From Pseudomonas sp. BCA17 (GTDB taxonomy: Bacteria > Pseudomonadota > Gammaproteobacteria > Pseudomonadales > Pseudomonadaceae): a stretch of 64,000 bases of DNA. Both the position numbers and the translations under genes were made by a program. Below are positions 18,201 through 26,479 of the stretch, piece after piece. The notes below the pieces were generated by a model. That model did no database searches. It saw nothing but the letters and a program-made list of their open reading frames with translations, and was not told where the DNA came from. The DNA is taken from contig NZ_SGWI01000001.1 in assembly GCF_004519405.1 (NCBI RefSeq), positions 186,001-250,000 of the forward strand. The letters run 5' to 3'. The first letter of the stretch is position 1. Each line of letters begins with the position of its first letter.

Positions 18201-20287
18201 GCGGCCGGCGTTTCATCAGGTTTCTGTTCGTTCTCCCTGGTTTTGAACAAATTGGTGAACTGGCGCGCTTCCTCGCTCCAGAACTCCGCGCGGTTCGGTG
18301 TCCAGAACAACGGTCGTCCATCGATGTAGCTGTCCAGTAGCGAATAAGGCCCTGGCAATCGTTTGTGGGCGGGCTGCACGGTGATGCATTTTTCATCGAA
18401 CAACTTGGGGTCCATGTGCGGCAGGGCTTTTTTCAACTGCTCCAGTGCAATGGCCCGAGTGGTCGGCAGTGCCCCGAGGTCTGTTTGCGCCGCCTCTTTC
18501 AACTCGTTGATCTGGGCTGTGAACGCCTTGCGCACTTCGGCCATGGCCGCCTCGGTCGAGGGATATGTCTGGCCGTTGGCGACGGCCCAGGCCTTGAGTG
18601 CGTTGGCCTGGGCGGCATACTCCGTGGCGCTTTCCTCATCGCTGACCGGTGCGGTATTGCCTTCAAGCATGATCTGCGCATAGCTCATCGCTGCCGTCGC
18701 CCCTGGCGCCTTGGCTTCAATGCGCGCAACCACGGTGGCAAAGCTGACCCAGCTGTGGGTTCCCGGAACGATCGTGTCGGGGATGCCCCGGACCCGGAAC
18801 TCCGGTGCCAGCCTGGCCAATATCAGATGCGCCTGGAGCATGGCTGTTTCAGGAGAGGATGCCTTCCCGCGGGCAACCAGATGATCGACCAGCTCCTTGA
18901 AAACCGTGGCGGCGGTCTTGCCCACATTTTCCGGTGAGACCAGGCGATAACCTTCGATCTTCAAGCCGTCTCCAGCGTCGCTATCCACTTGCAGATTCAA
19001 CGCCGCCAGCAACCAATCGGCGCCAGTGCCCTTGACGCCGCGCTGCGCAAATACGGCCTGGATGGCTTCCCCCAGGGCTTTCCCCCTGGGGGAGTTAATC
19101 AAGGCCTCAATCAGCAGGCGCGGATGGCTGAGTTCGGCGGCAGAGATCGGCCGGTTGTCCAGCAGGTAATCCAAGGCATTGGCGTACGGGCTCAGCGTGA
19201 TGCCGCCGAACGTGCCGCAGCGGAGATCCGCCTTGAGCTGTTGCAGGCTTTCCTCGTCAAGCCACCTCAAAGCTCCAGCGAGGTTGCCATGTACAGCGGC
19301 CTTTGGCGTGGGCGTGGAGAGGGCGGTTGCCAGGTTGACCAGCTCTTCGTGACTGTCGGGCAGGTTCAACCCATGGTCCGTGAGGTATTGCGACAGCGTG
19401 ACGGTGTTCGACGTGCCGTGCTTTGACGGACGGTAGGCGCTGTCGGATGACAGGTTGAGTGTCCTGGCCTTGATTTCATCCGCAATCTGCCCGCTGTGCG
19501 CGCTGCCGTTTTCGACGGACGCCGCCAGGTGCCTGAGTTCACCGGCAGCGCTGTAGCGGTTTTCGATATCACCGATAAACGCTTTTTGCGCCTGGAGTGC
19601 TTCCTCGCTTCGCGATTGGATCACCTGTTTCGAGGTGCCTGGGTCGAGCGGGGTGAACCCCTGGTTTCTGTCGATCTCTTTCGCGCGTTCACGCAGCGCA
19701 GGCCCGGTGAGGTCCTGCGGTTCGTTGTAAAACCGGCCGATCAACCACCAGGGAACCGGCTCATCTGAAAGACTGGCCGGTGGCCTGAACGTTGTATCGG
19801 CGTGGCCCGCGGCAATAACCCTGGCGGCATGCAGAACAGGGCCACTGATAGCCGCCCAGCGCGCATCGTCCTGCCCGACCGTGTGGAGTTTCTGTGCGGG
19901 ATCAAGTGCACGCTGCAGCGAAAAAGTAATCTGGCCCGACGTTGGGTTGAGCCTGATCGACGTCGTATCGATGCCTTTGTCCCGGACCCACTGACGCACG
20001 TCGGGTGACTGAAAGGCGTCATGCAACTGCGTCCACCACTGGCCAAAGGTCGAGTGCGGGGGAATAGTGCCCAGCGTGATGTTTCGCTCCCGATTGGCCG
20101 CCCGCAGCAGCGCGCTGTGATACTCCGTTATTGCAAGCTCACGATCACCTTCGGCGCGTGAGCCTTCACGCGGGGTCGAGGGTGCAGGCAACCCGCGCGT
20201 TTGCCCGGAGAGCGGCTGCGGATTGGCGGTGGCCAGGGCAAGGGGAAGGCGATGTGGCGTGACATTGGAAAGCGAAACGCTGGTCAT
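15299..20287 (-). CDS. Large toxin-like protein with C-terminal TcdA/TcdB-like glycosyltransferase domain (1662 aa)
   Basis: Predicted multidomain toxin. The C-terminal ~300 residues match the sugar-binding glycosyltransferase fold of clostridial TcdA/TcdB: IPKNLHYFWAG with Trp1364, then SDVARYPIVNKYGGFYLDTDD with the metal/UDP-sugar-binding DXD at Asp1467-Thr-Asp1469. The first ~900 residues are soluble and helical, like Pseudomonas dermonecrotic-toxin-domain proteins. A hydrophobic stretch at about 905-970 could insert in membranes. Between ~1040 and 1330 three short repeats occur (QWYAFDPRTRQAFGKPLDNF, NWHRYDAIKKQPFGAPLKDF, KWQRGPFNEF). No signal peptide is seen, so export by another system is implied. 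ATG at 20287 with AGGTGA upstream is preferred over the ATG at 20329. In TcdB the enzyme is N-terminal; here it is C-terminal. Confidence 0.8.
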   Translation of the reverse strand: MTSVSLSNVTPHRLPLALATANPQPLSGQTRGLPAPSTPREGSRAEGDRELAITEYHSALLRAANRERNITLGTIPPHSTFGQWWTQLHDAFQSPDVRQWVRDKGIDTTSIRLNPTSGQITFSLQRALDPAQKLHTVGQDDARWAAISGPVLHAARVIAAGHADTTFRPPASLSDEPVPWWLIGRFYNEPQDLTGPALRERAKEIDRNQGFTPLDPGTSKQVIQSRSEEALQAQKAFIGDIENRYSAAGELRHLAASVENGSAHSGQIADEIKARTLNLSSDSAYRPSKHGTSNTVTLSQYLTDHGLNLPDSHEELVNLATALSTPTPKAAVHGNLAGALRWLDEESLQQLKADLRCGTFGGITLSPYANALDYLLDNRPISAAELSHPRLLIEALINSPRGKALGEAIQAVFAQRGVKGTGADWLLAALNLQVDSDAGDGLKIEGYRLVSPENVGKTAATVFKELVDHLVARGKASSPETAMLQAHLILARLAPEFRVRGIPDTIVPGTHSWVSFATVVARIEAKAPGATAAMSYAQIMLEGNTAPVSDEESATEYAAQANALKAWAVANGQTYPSTEAAMAEVRKAFTAQINELKEAAQTDLGALPTTRAIALEQLKKALPHMDPKLFDEKCITVQPAHKRLPGPYSLLDSYIDGRPLFWTPNRAEFWSEEARQFTNLFKTRENEQKPDETPAAWVSSSSAFNFDEVRERLKSLPRPQELFEQQFSGFSNALKKTTAAQYKLLLAKLPLEDRQHLQFGKMTIRKEISYHRADHPLRVADGVLLVETEYNGKVMHYAIDRSKGTITRRPGQTYHEYAPTNGTIPHPGKRYDVIKPAGDYPAGVRDETTDARGAPDSFNSARTRYIVDAVLDDLHLPEVERYAKGATTFDTQVPLHEKIEQIVTGLIPFKSGIENIINGNLKEGIVEVVVDLFGFAVGVGGALKGAKGIIAGVSTLSKVGHVGKIVGRAAVGALNPLSGLDDLARGAWHAGKQLAGVSYHGVRQLRAQRSVNLLELAKKPDVAEGTYKALNSAVENKALAKFDEASGQWYAFDPRTRQAFGKPLDNFIADSPGAGTSDSLQAIGSADAVKTAGLQHGLAAKGRFKAGHETVEGIAVMFQGNWHRYDAIKKQPFGAPLKDFVADRIAAGGEVRPLDTELLGYEAKYIAADELAAKGLQGNVYVGRGQNEYVKVDGVLYKSRLKEGQRVIQPPKGTGPDIPVKDLGASGWEPATRATRLLGGMSDIPLRWKLGDSTYVVPMDDIKVVENSTTPFTLTYKGVAHNVIFDSSAGAWKESNLSTGVDPLNPAYFWRSGKGKWQRGPFNEFVKARKADAHNYSFVDVMPPSAVKVPNDIKPIPKNLHYFWAGQEIPPKLMDTLVNNAAQAPGYKSILHVDADTPAIFQKIKHTLETKAPGLEVKNLREDDVFKQLKGDEMYDYFRQGQGKNLAAASDVARYPIVNKYGGFYLDTDDVIQAKVGTDGVNAGASDVLLNRPVAHSLTDKPFYNTSNFGTQAGNPVITAMIDEMKQRFATNKPYFAANRPTVGRDADGRVQYTPEFTTYERKVFETVGPTLFNQVLKSKRPDMYDLGFDGTPKDSRLVNGKLELRGPIVNIENDVRQYYIRQGIVPPETLGIQLDKLKRHYYPLHHTFRVRIGGEHSWIDS

Positions 20288-20540
20288 GAGAACTGTCACC
20301 TGAAAGGGGTGGATGACGCCCGGCATCAACGACTACCGTGGCATTGTCCGTGTGTCGCGATGGGCGCCGTTTTGATTCCGCCCCTCGGTCGACAGCTCCT
20401 TTACCTTGTGTTTCCACTCGCACGCCTGGGCTTCACTCTTGTGCATTTGAGCGACTGTCGAGTTTGATCTATGTTGACCGCATCCTTGCGTTTGCACACA
20501 GACGCTCCAGCGCTTTTTCTACTTGAAGAGAGACTCAGGC

Positions 20541-21776
20541 ATGCGGTTTTCCCCCTTCGTTAAGCGAATTGCAGGGCAGGGCGTGGCTGCCTGGGACATT
20601 CACCATGCCGCGTTCGACGCCGCCAGCCAGGGCGAAGACATCATCATCCTCAGCGTCGGCGACCCTGATTTCGCCACGCCATCCTTCATTACCGAGGCCG
20701 CCGTCGGCGCTTTGCGCGAAGGGGATACCCACTACACAGAGATCCCCGGCCGCCAGACCCTGCGCGAGGCCGTAGCGGCGCGCTACAGCAAAAGCCTGTC
20801 GCGCGCCCTGGGCGCCGAGAACGTCATCATCGTGCCCGGCGCGCAAAACGCGTTGTTCATCAGTTCACTGTGCCTGCTGCAGGCCGGGGATGAAGTGCTG
20901 GTGCTCGACCCGATGTACGTCACCTACGAAGCCACGCTCAATGCCAGCGGGGCGACGCTGGTGCGGGTACCGTGTTTGCCGGAGTCGGGGTTTCGCCCGG
21001 ATGCGCAGGCGCTCGCCGCCGCGATCACCCCACGCACCCGGGCGATCTTCTTTTCCAACCCGAACAATCCCACTGGCGTAGTGCTGGACCGCCAGGAGCT
21101 GCAAGCCATCGCCGACCTGGCCATTGCCCATGACCTGTGGGTGGTGGTCGACGAGGTTTACGAAAGCCTCGTGTTCGACGGCCACTACCACAGCCTGGCC
21201 GCGTTACCGGGCATGGCCGAGCGTTGCATCGTGATCGGCAGTTTGTCCAAGTCCCATGCCATGACCGGTTGGCGCATCGGCTGGATCATCGCCGCGCCGC
21301 AGATGGTCCTCCACGCGCAAACCCTGGTGTTGAGCATGCTCTACGGGTTGCCTGGGTTTGTGATGCAAGCCGCTACGGCGGCGGTGTTGGCCCATGATGA
21401 CGTGACCCACAGCATGCGCGAGATCTACCGGCGTCGACGGGATTTGGTGGTAGCCGGGCTGAGCGCTTGCCCGGGCATCAAGGTGCAGGCCCCTCAAGCC
21501 GGCATGTTTGTGCTGGTGGATGTCCGTGGCACCGGCCTCAGCTCACTGGATTTCGCCTGGCGATTGTTCCGCGAAGCGGGCGTGTCGGTCCTCGATGCGG
21601 CGGCTTTTGGCGAACCTGCCCAAGGGTTTGTGCGCTTGTCCTTCACCCTTGGCGAAGAGCGTCTGGCCCAAGCGTGCCGACGTATCGCAGGCTTTGTGGC
21701 CAAGCTGGCCGATGAGCCCCCGGCATTTGTCGGCAAGCCCCAGGGTTCGGTGGCGGCCACGTTCAAAGGTGCGTGA
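20541..21776 (+). CDS. Class I/II PLP aminotransferase, AruH-like (411 aa)
   Basis: Pyridoxal-phosphate transaminase of fold type I. The N-terminus MRFSPFVKRIAGQGVAAWDI and the GDPDF block resemble arginine:pyruvate transaminase AruH of Pseudomonas. SNPNNPTG is the classic class I motif, and SLSKSHAMTGWR places the PLP lysine at Lys237. Arg in FVRLSFT binds the substrate carboxylate. ATG at 20541 is used because it starts the conserved sequence; an ATG at 20523 is less likely. AruI and regulator genes are absent nearby, so the substrate stays uncertain (arginine or another amino acid). Confidence 0.85.
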   Translation: MRFSPFVKRIAGQGVAAWDIHHAAFDAASQGEDIIILSVGDPDFATPSFITEAAVGALREGDTHYTEIPGRQTLREAVAARYSKSLSRALGAENVIIVPGAQNALFISSLCLLQAGDEVLVLDPMYVTYEATLNASGATLVRVPCLPESGFRPDAQALAAAITPRTRAIFFSNPNNPTGVVLDRQELQAIADLAIAHDLWVVVDEVYESLVFDGHYHSLAALPGMAERCIVIGSLSKSHAMTGWRIGWIIAAPQMVLHAQTLVLSMLYGLPGFVMQAATAAVLAHDDVTHSMREIYRRRRDLVVAGLSACPGIKVQAPQAGMFVLVDVRGTGLSSLDFAWRLFREAGVSVLDAAAFGEPAQGFVRLSFTLGEERLAQACRRIAGFVAKLADEPPAFVGKPQGSVAATFKGA

Positions 21777-21866
21777 TTACCCGACAGCACTGTGAACGGT
21801 TGCCGGCCCGTAGGGGCGGCTTCTGGCCGTTCAATATTGCAGAAATTGCACTTTTTGCGCTTGATG

Positions 21867-21874
21867 AAACGTTT
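21867..21874. promoter_or_regulatory. Candidate LacI-family operator 1
   Basis: AAACGTTT within TGAAACGTTTAACC has the central CG and AAACGTTT core seen in RbsR/LacI-family operators. It lies about 105 bases before the sugar transporter operon, which encodes its own LacI regulator. Confidence 0.45.
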
Positions 21875-21894
21875 AACCAAACGATAAACGGCAC

Positions 21895-21910
21895 ACGCAA
21901 GCGCTTGCGT
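21895..21910. promoter_or_regulatory. Candidate LacI-family operator 2
   Basis: A perfect 16-base palindrome ACGCAAGCGCTTGCGT, 69 bases before the first gene of the sugar ABC operon. The AAGCGCTT centre with a CG core is typical of LacI/GalR-family sites. The LacI gene at 25471 is the obvious candidate binder. Confidence 0.6.
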
Positions 21911-21978
21911 AAGGAAATGTATCTGATCTAGAGTCGGGGCTATTCAACAACAAAAATAATAAATCCAGGAGCTCAGCC

Positions 21979-23511
21979 ATGAGCCTTGATCCCTTGCTTG
22001 AGATGCAGGGCATCAGCAAAACCTTCAATGGTTTGCGGGTGCTCAAGAATGTCGGCCTGAAGGTCTACCCCGGGGAAATTCATGCCCTGATGGGTGAGAA
22101 CGGCGCCGGCAAGTCGACCCTGATGAAAATTCTTTCCGGCGCTTACCAGGCCGATCCAGGCGGTGAAATCCGCATCGACGGCCAGCCCGTCGCCTCCTTC
22201 GACCCCGCCACCGCCAAGAACCTCGGCATCGCCGTGATCTACCAGGAACTGAGCCTGTGCCCGAACCTGAGCGTGGCCGAGAACATCTACCTGGGTCGCG
22301 AACGCCGGCGTGGCTGGACGATCGACCGCAAGGGCATGCAGGCGGGCTGCGTCGAGGTGCTGCAACGACTGGGCGCCGAGTTCAAACCCTCCACCCGCGT
22401 GAGCAGCCTGTCGATTGCCGAGCGTCAACTGGTGGAAATCGCCCGTGCGCTGCATGCCCACGCCAGGATCCTGGTGATGGACGAACCCACCACACCGTTG
22501 TCGTCCCGCGAGACCGACCGCCTGTTCGCATTGATCAAACAACTGCGCAGCCAGGGCCTGGCGATCATCTACATCAGCCACCGCATGGCGGAAATCTATG
22601 AGCTGTCGGACCGGGTCTCGGTGCTGCGCGACGGCCAATACATCGGCGAATTGACCCGCGAGGCGCTGTCGGCCGAGGTGCTGGTAAAAATGATGGTGGG
22701 CCGCGACCTCTCGGGCTTCTACAAGAAGGAACACGCCGCTTATAACCCAGGCGATGTGGTGATGCGCGTGCGCGACATGGCGGATGGCAAGCGCGTGCAC
22801 GCTTGCAGCTTTGACTTGCACGCCGGCGAAGTACTCGGCATTGCCGGGCTGGTCGGGGCAGGACGCACGGAGCTTGCGCGGCTGATCTTCGGTGCCGACC
22901 CACGTACCAGCGGCAGCCTTGAAGTGGTCGGCAAAACCGTGACTCAACTGCGCACCCCGGCGGATGCCATTCGGGCCGGCGTGGTGTACCTCACCGAAGA
23001 CCGCAAGGCCCAGGGGCTGTTCCTCGACATGAGCGTGGCCGACAACATCAATGTCTGCGCCTGCGTACCGGATGCCCGCGCCGGTGGCGTGCTTGATCGC
23101 GGCCGCGCAGCACAGCGCTCTGCCGATGCGATCAAGTCACTGTCGATTCGCGTGGCGTCGGGCAAGGTTAATGTCGGCGCGTTGTCCGGCGGCAACCAGC
23201 AGAAGGTGCTGCTGGCACGGCTGCTGGAGGTCAAGCCGCATGTGCTGATCCTCGACGAACCAACGCGGGGCGTGGACATCGGCTCCAAGTCGGAGATCTA
23301 CCGCATCATCAATCAACTGGCGCTGGCGGGGGTGGGCATCGTGGTGATTTCCAGCGAGCTGCCGGAAATCATCGGCACCTGCGACCGCGTGCTGATCATG
23401 CGCGAAGGCGAGTTGGTGGCCGAAGTCGGCGGGGCTTCCGGCCACGCCATTTCCCAGGAACGTATTATTGACCTCGCCACTGGTGGCGATCAGGTGGCTG
23501 CCCATGGCTGA
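21979..23511 (+). CDS. Sugar ABC transporter ATPase, RbsA/XylG type (510 aa)
   Basis: Tandem ATPase energising uptake of a pentose or polyol-type sugar. The first half has Walker [10 protein letters not shown], signature LSIAERQ and Walker [13 protein letters not shown]. The second half has the usual degenerate Walker A (GLVGAGRTE) but intact LSGGNQQKV signature and [13 protein letters not shown]. This asymmetry is normal for the carbohydrate-uptake-2 family. AGGAG lies 7 bases before the ATG. The gene overlaps the permease start by 8 bases and opens an operon with permease, binding protein, LacI regulator and kinase. Candidate operators lie upstream. Confidence 0.92.
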   Translation: MSLDPLLEMQGISKTFNGLRVLKNVGLKVYPGEIHALMGENGAGKSTLMKILSGAYQADPGGEIRIDGQPVASFDPATAKNLGIAVIYQELSLCPNLSVAENIYLGRERRRGWTIDRKGMQAGCVEVLQRLGAEFKPSTRVSSLSIAERQLVEIARALHAHARILVMDEPTTPLSSRETDRLFALIKQLRSQGLAIIYISHRMAEIYELSDRVSVLRDGQYIGELTREALSAEVLVKMMVGRDLSGFYKKEHAAYNPGDVVMRVRDMADGKRVHACSFDLHAGEVLGIAGLVGAGRTELARLIFGADPRTSGSLEVVGKTVTQLRTPADAIRAGVVYLTEDRKAQGLFLDMSVADNINVCACVPDARAGGVLDRGRAAQRSADAIKSLSIRVASGKVNVGALSGGNQQKVLLARLLEVKPHVLILDEPTRGVDIGSKSEIYRIINQLALAGVGIVVISSELPEIIGTCDRVLIMREGELVAEVGGASGHAISQERIIDLATGGDQVAAHG

Positions 23512-24481
23512 ATTGACGGTTACAACAACGGATAAAACCGAACGCGTGCGTGAGTTGATGCGCACGGTGGGCATGTTGCCGGTGCTGGTCTTGCTGCTGG
23601 TGGGCTTTGCCCTGGCCAGCGAGAACTTCCTCACCGTGCAGAACCTGTCGATCATTACCCAGCAGGCTTCGGTCAATGTGGTGCTGGCGGCAGGCATGAC
23701 CTTTGTGATTCTGACGGCGGGTATCGATTTGTCGGTCGGTGCGATTCTCGCCGCATCCGCCGTGGTCGCCTTGCAGGCGTCGATGTCGCCGCAGTTCGGC
23801 ATGTTCGGAATCGCCGCCGGTATCGGTTTCGGGTTGTTGCTCGGACTGGTCAACGGCGGACTGATTGCCTTCATGCGCCTGCCGCCGTTTATCGTCACCC
23901 TCGGTGCACTCACCGCTATGCGTGGCCTGGCACGTTTGCTGGCGGACGACAAGACCGTGTTCAACCCCGACTTGCCGTTCGCGTTTATCGGCAATGACTC
24001 GATCCTCGGCGTGCCGTGGCTGGTGGTGATCGCCGTGGCCGTGGTCGCGCTGTCATGGTTCATCCTGCGCCGCACGGTGATGGGCGTGCAGATCTACTCG
24101 GTGGGCGGCAACCCGGAGGCGGCTCGGTTATCGGGAATCAAGGTGTGGAAGGTGCTGCTCTTTGTCTATGCAATGTCCGGCGCACTGGCCGGGCTAGGCG
24201 CGGTGATGAGCGCTTCACGCCTGTTTGCCGCCAACGGCCTGCAATTGGGCCAGTCCTACGAGCTGGATGCAATCGCCGCGGTGATCCTCGGCGGCACCAG
24301 TTTCACCGGTGGCGTCGGCACCATCGGCGGCACATTGATCGGCGCGCTGATCATCGCGGTACTCACCAACGGCCTGGTGCTGCTGGGGGTGTCGGACATC
24401 TGGCAGTACATCATCAAGGGGATTGTGATCATCGGCGCGGTGGCGCTCGATCGTTATCGCCAGTCCGGTGCGCGGACCTGA
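23504..24481 (+). CDS. Sugar ABC transporter permease, RbsC type (325 aa)
   Basis: Inner-membrane permease of the ribose/xylose/allose transporter family. Multiple hydrophobic helices, the family block [19 protein letters not shown] near residue 65, and the EAA-like cytoplasmic loop ([14 protein letters not shown]) are clear. The C-terminal [19 protein letters not shown] motif is typical. ATG at 23504, overlapping the ATPase stop, is chosen since it yields [16 protein letters not shown] longer frame back to 23468 lies inside the ATPase gene. Confidence 0.92.
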   Translation: MAELTVTTTDKTERVRELMRTVGMLPVLVLLLVGFALASENFLTVQNLSIITQQASVNVVLAAGMTFVILTAGIDLSVGAILAASAVVALQASMSPQFGMFGIAAGIGFGLLLGLVNGGLIAFMRLPPFIVTLGALTAMRGLARLLADDKTVFNPDLPFAFIGNDSILGVPWLVVIAVAVVALSWFILRRTVMGVQIYSVGGNPEAARLSGIKVWKVLLFVYAMSGALAGLGAVMSASRLFAANGLQLGQSYELDAIAAVILGGTSFTGGVGTIGGTLIGALIIAVLTNGLVLLGVSDIWQYIIKGIVIIGAVALDRYRQSGART

Positions 24482-24515
24482 TTTCACTCACACAACAATC
24501 ACAAGAGAGACCGGC

Positions 24516-25448
24516 ATGAACTTCAAACGAGTGTTTCCCGTCATTGCCTTGGCTGCCCTGATGTCCCAAGCCGTCGAAGCCCGCGAGCTCAAAGCCCTCG
24601 GCATCAGCATGGGCTCATTGGGCAACCCGTATTTCGTGACCCTGGCCGACGGGGCCACGGCCCAGGCCAAGGCGATCAATCCCAGCGTCAAGGTCACCTC
24701 GGTGTCGGCCGACTATGACCTGAGCAAGCAATTTTCCCAGATCGATAATTTCATTTCGTCCAAGGTCGACTTGATCCTGCTCAACGCCGTCGACCCATCG
24801 GCCATGGCGTCGGCGATCAAGAAAGCCCGTGACGCCGGGATTGTGGTGGTGGCGGTGGATGTGGACGCCAAGGGCGTGAATGCGACCGTGCAGACCGACA
24901 ATGTCGAAGCCGGCAAGCTGGCCTGCCAGTTCCTGGTCGACAAGCTTTCGGGCCAGGGCAACGTCATTATCCAGAATGGCCCGCAGGTCACCGCCGTGAC
25001 CGACCGTGTCAAAGGCTGCAAGGCGGCGTTGGCCTCCGCGCCGGGTATCAAGGTGCTCTCGGATGATCAGGACGGTAAAGGCTCGCGCGAAGGCGGCTTG
25101 AACGTGATGCAGGGTTACCTGACGCGCTTCCCGAAAATCGACGGGTTGTTCGCGATCAACGACCCGCAGGCCATCGGCAGCGACCTGGCGGCCAAGCAAC
25201 TGAAACGCAGCGGCATCATCATCACTTCGGTGGACGGTGCGCCGGATATCGAGAACGCGTTGAAGAGCGATACCCAGATCCAGGCGTCCGCCAGCCAGGA
25301 CCCGTGGGCCATGGCCCAGACCGCGGTGAATGTGGGCAACGACATTCTCAATGACAAGGCCCCGGCCGAAGCGGTGACCCTGCTCACGCCGAAACTGATC
25401 ACCCGCGACAACATCAGTACGTACAGCGGCTGGTCGAGCAAACATTGA
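24516..25448 (+). CDS. Periplasmic sugar-binding protein, RbsB type (310 aa)
   Basis: High-affinity receptor for the ABC transporter. A signal peptide (MNFKRVFPVIALAALMSQAVEA) precedes a two-lobed fold of the periplasmic-binding-protein type 1 family: LGISMGSLGNPYF, then IDNFISSKVDLILLNAVDP, and GLFAINDPQAIGSDLAAKQL. Related to ribose and allose receptors, but the ligand cannot be fixed from sequence. AGAGAGA lies about 6 bases before the ATG. Third gene of the operon. Confidence 0.9.
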   Translation: MNFKRVFPVIALAALMSQAVEARELKALGISMGSLGNPYFVTLADGATAQAKAINPSVKVTSVSADYDLSKQFSQIDNFISSKVDLILLNAVDPSAMASAIKKARDAGIVVVAVDVDAKGVNATVQTDNVEAGKLACQFLVDKLSGQGNVIIQNGPQVTAVTDRVKGCKAALASAPGIKVLSDDQDGKGSREGGLNVMQGYLTRFPKIDGLFAINDPQAIGSDLAAKQLKRSGIIITSVDGAPDIENALKSDTQIQASASQDPWAMAQTAVNVGNDILNDKAPAEAVTLLTPKLITRDNISTYSGWSSKH

Positions 25449-25470
25449 TCGACTGAGAAGGGGCAGCGTC

Positions 25471-26472
25471 GTGGTCACCATGGATGACGTGGCAAGCCGG
25501 GCGGGGGTGTCGACCTCGACCGTCTCCCACGTATTGAACGGTACGCGCAAAGTCAACCCGAGCACGGTGCAGGCGGTACAGCGCGCCATTCAGGAGTTGG
25601 GTTATATCCCCAACACCCTGGCGCGTTCCCTGGCCCGCTCCAGCACCAGCACGATTGGCGTGGCGATCTCGGCGCTGTCCAACCACTATTTCAGCGAAAC
25701 CGTGCACGCCATTGAAACCGAGTGTGCCAAGCACGGTTACATGATGTTGTTTGTCGACACCCACGATGACCCGGAGCAGGAGCTGCGCGTGGTCACGGCG
25801 CTGCATCATCGGCGGGTTGACGGGATGGTGCTGGCGCCCTCGAACGGCTCCAAGGCGCTGGACTATCTGCGCGCCAACCAGATTCCCACGGTGCTGGTGG
25901 ACCGCATGATGAGCACGCAGTTTGACCAGGTCGGGGTGGAGAACGCCCAACCGACCCAGGCCCTCATTGAACACCTGATCGCCCATGGCCACCGCCGCAT
26001 CGGCTTCATCGCCGGGCGCGAGGGCTTCAGCACCACGGATGAACGGGTGGCGGGTTATCGCGCCGCATTGCACGCGGCAGGGCTGGCGTTTGATCCGCAA
26101 TTGCTGGTCAATGGCGGCTCCAACACGGAGCCGGCGCGCAGGGCCACGGCGCAGTTACTGGGTTTGGCGGCGCCGCCCACAGCGATCATGGCCGGTAATA
26201 ACTTGATGACCCTGGGCGCCATGCATGCGTTGCGTGACGCGCAGATTGAGGTGCCGGGGCAGATGGCCCTGGTAGGTTTCGACGATTTTGACTGGGCGGA
26301 TTTTTTTGTGCCGCGCCTGACCTTGATCGCCCAGCCGGTGCAGGCGCTGGGCGCACGTGCGGTCGACCTGCTGCTGCAACGCATGGCTGCGCCCGACGCA
26401 CCGACCCAGAGCGTGCGGATGGCGCCCACCCTGCAACTTCGTCATTCATGTGGCTGTATTGGATTGGAATAA
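25471..26472 (+). CDS. LacI/GalR-family transcriptional regulator (333 aa)
   Basis: Sugar-responsive DNA-binding regulator. The N-terminal helix-turn-helix (MDDVASRAGVSTSTVSHVLNG) and hinge helix (TLARSLARS) are followed by a periplasmic-binding-like effector domain (IGVAISALSNHYFSETVHAI; VGFDDFDWADFFVPRLT). The GTG start with GAGAAGGGG upstream gives MVTMDDV. It lies within the sugar operon and probably represses it by binding the palindromes near 21867-21910. The inducer is unknown, probably the transported sugar or its phosphate. Confidence 0.92.
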   Translation: MVTMDDVASRAGVSTSTVSHVLNGTRKVNPSTVQAVQRAIQELGYIPNTLARSLARSSTSTIGVAISALSNHYFSETVHAIETECAKHGYMMLFVDTHDDPEQELRVVTALHHRRVDGMVLAPSNGSKALDYLRANQIPTVLVDRMMSTQFDQVGVENAQPTQALIEHLIAHGHRRIGFIAGREGFSTTDERVAGYRAALHAAGLAFDPQLLVNGGSNTEPARRATAQLLGLAAPPTAIMAGNNLMTLGAMHALRDAQIEVPGQMALVGFDDFDWADFFVPRLTLIAQPVQALGARAVDLLLQRMAAPDAPTQSVRMAPTLQLRHSCGCIGLE

Positions 26473-26479
26473 CCCCCGT

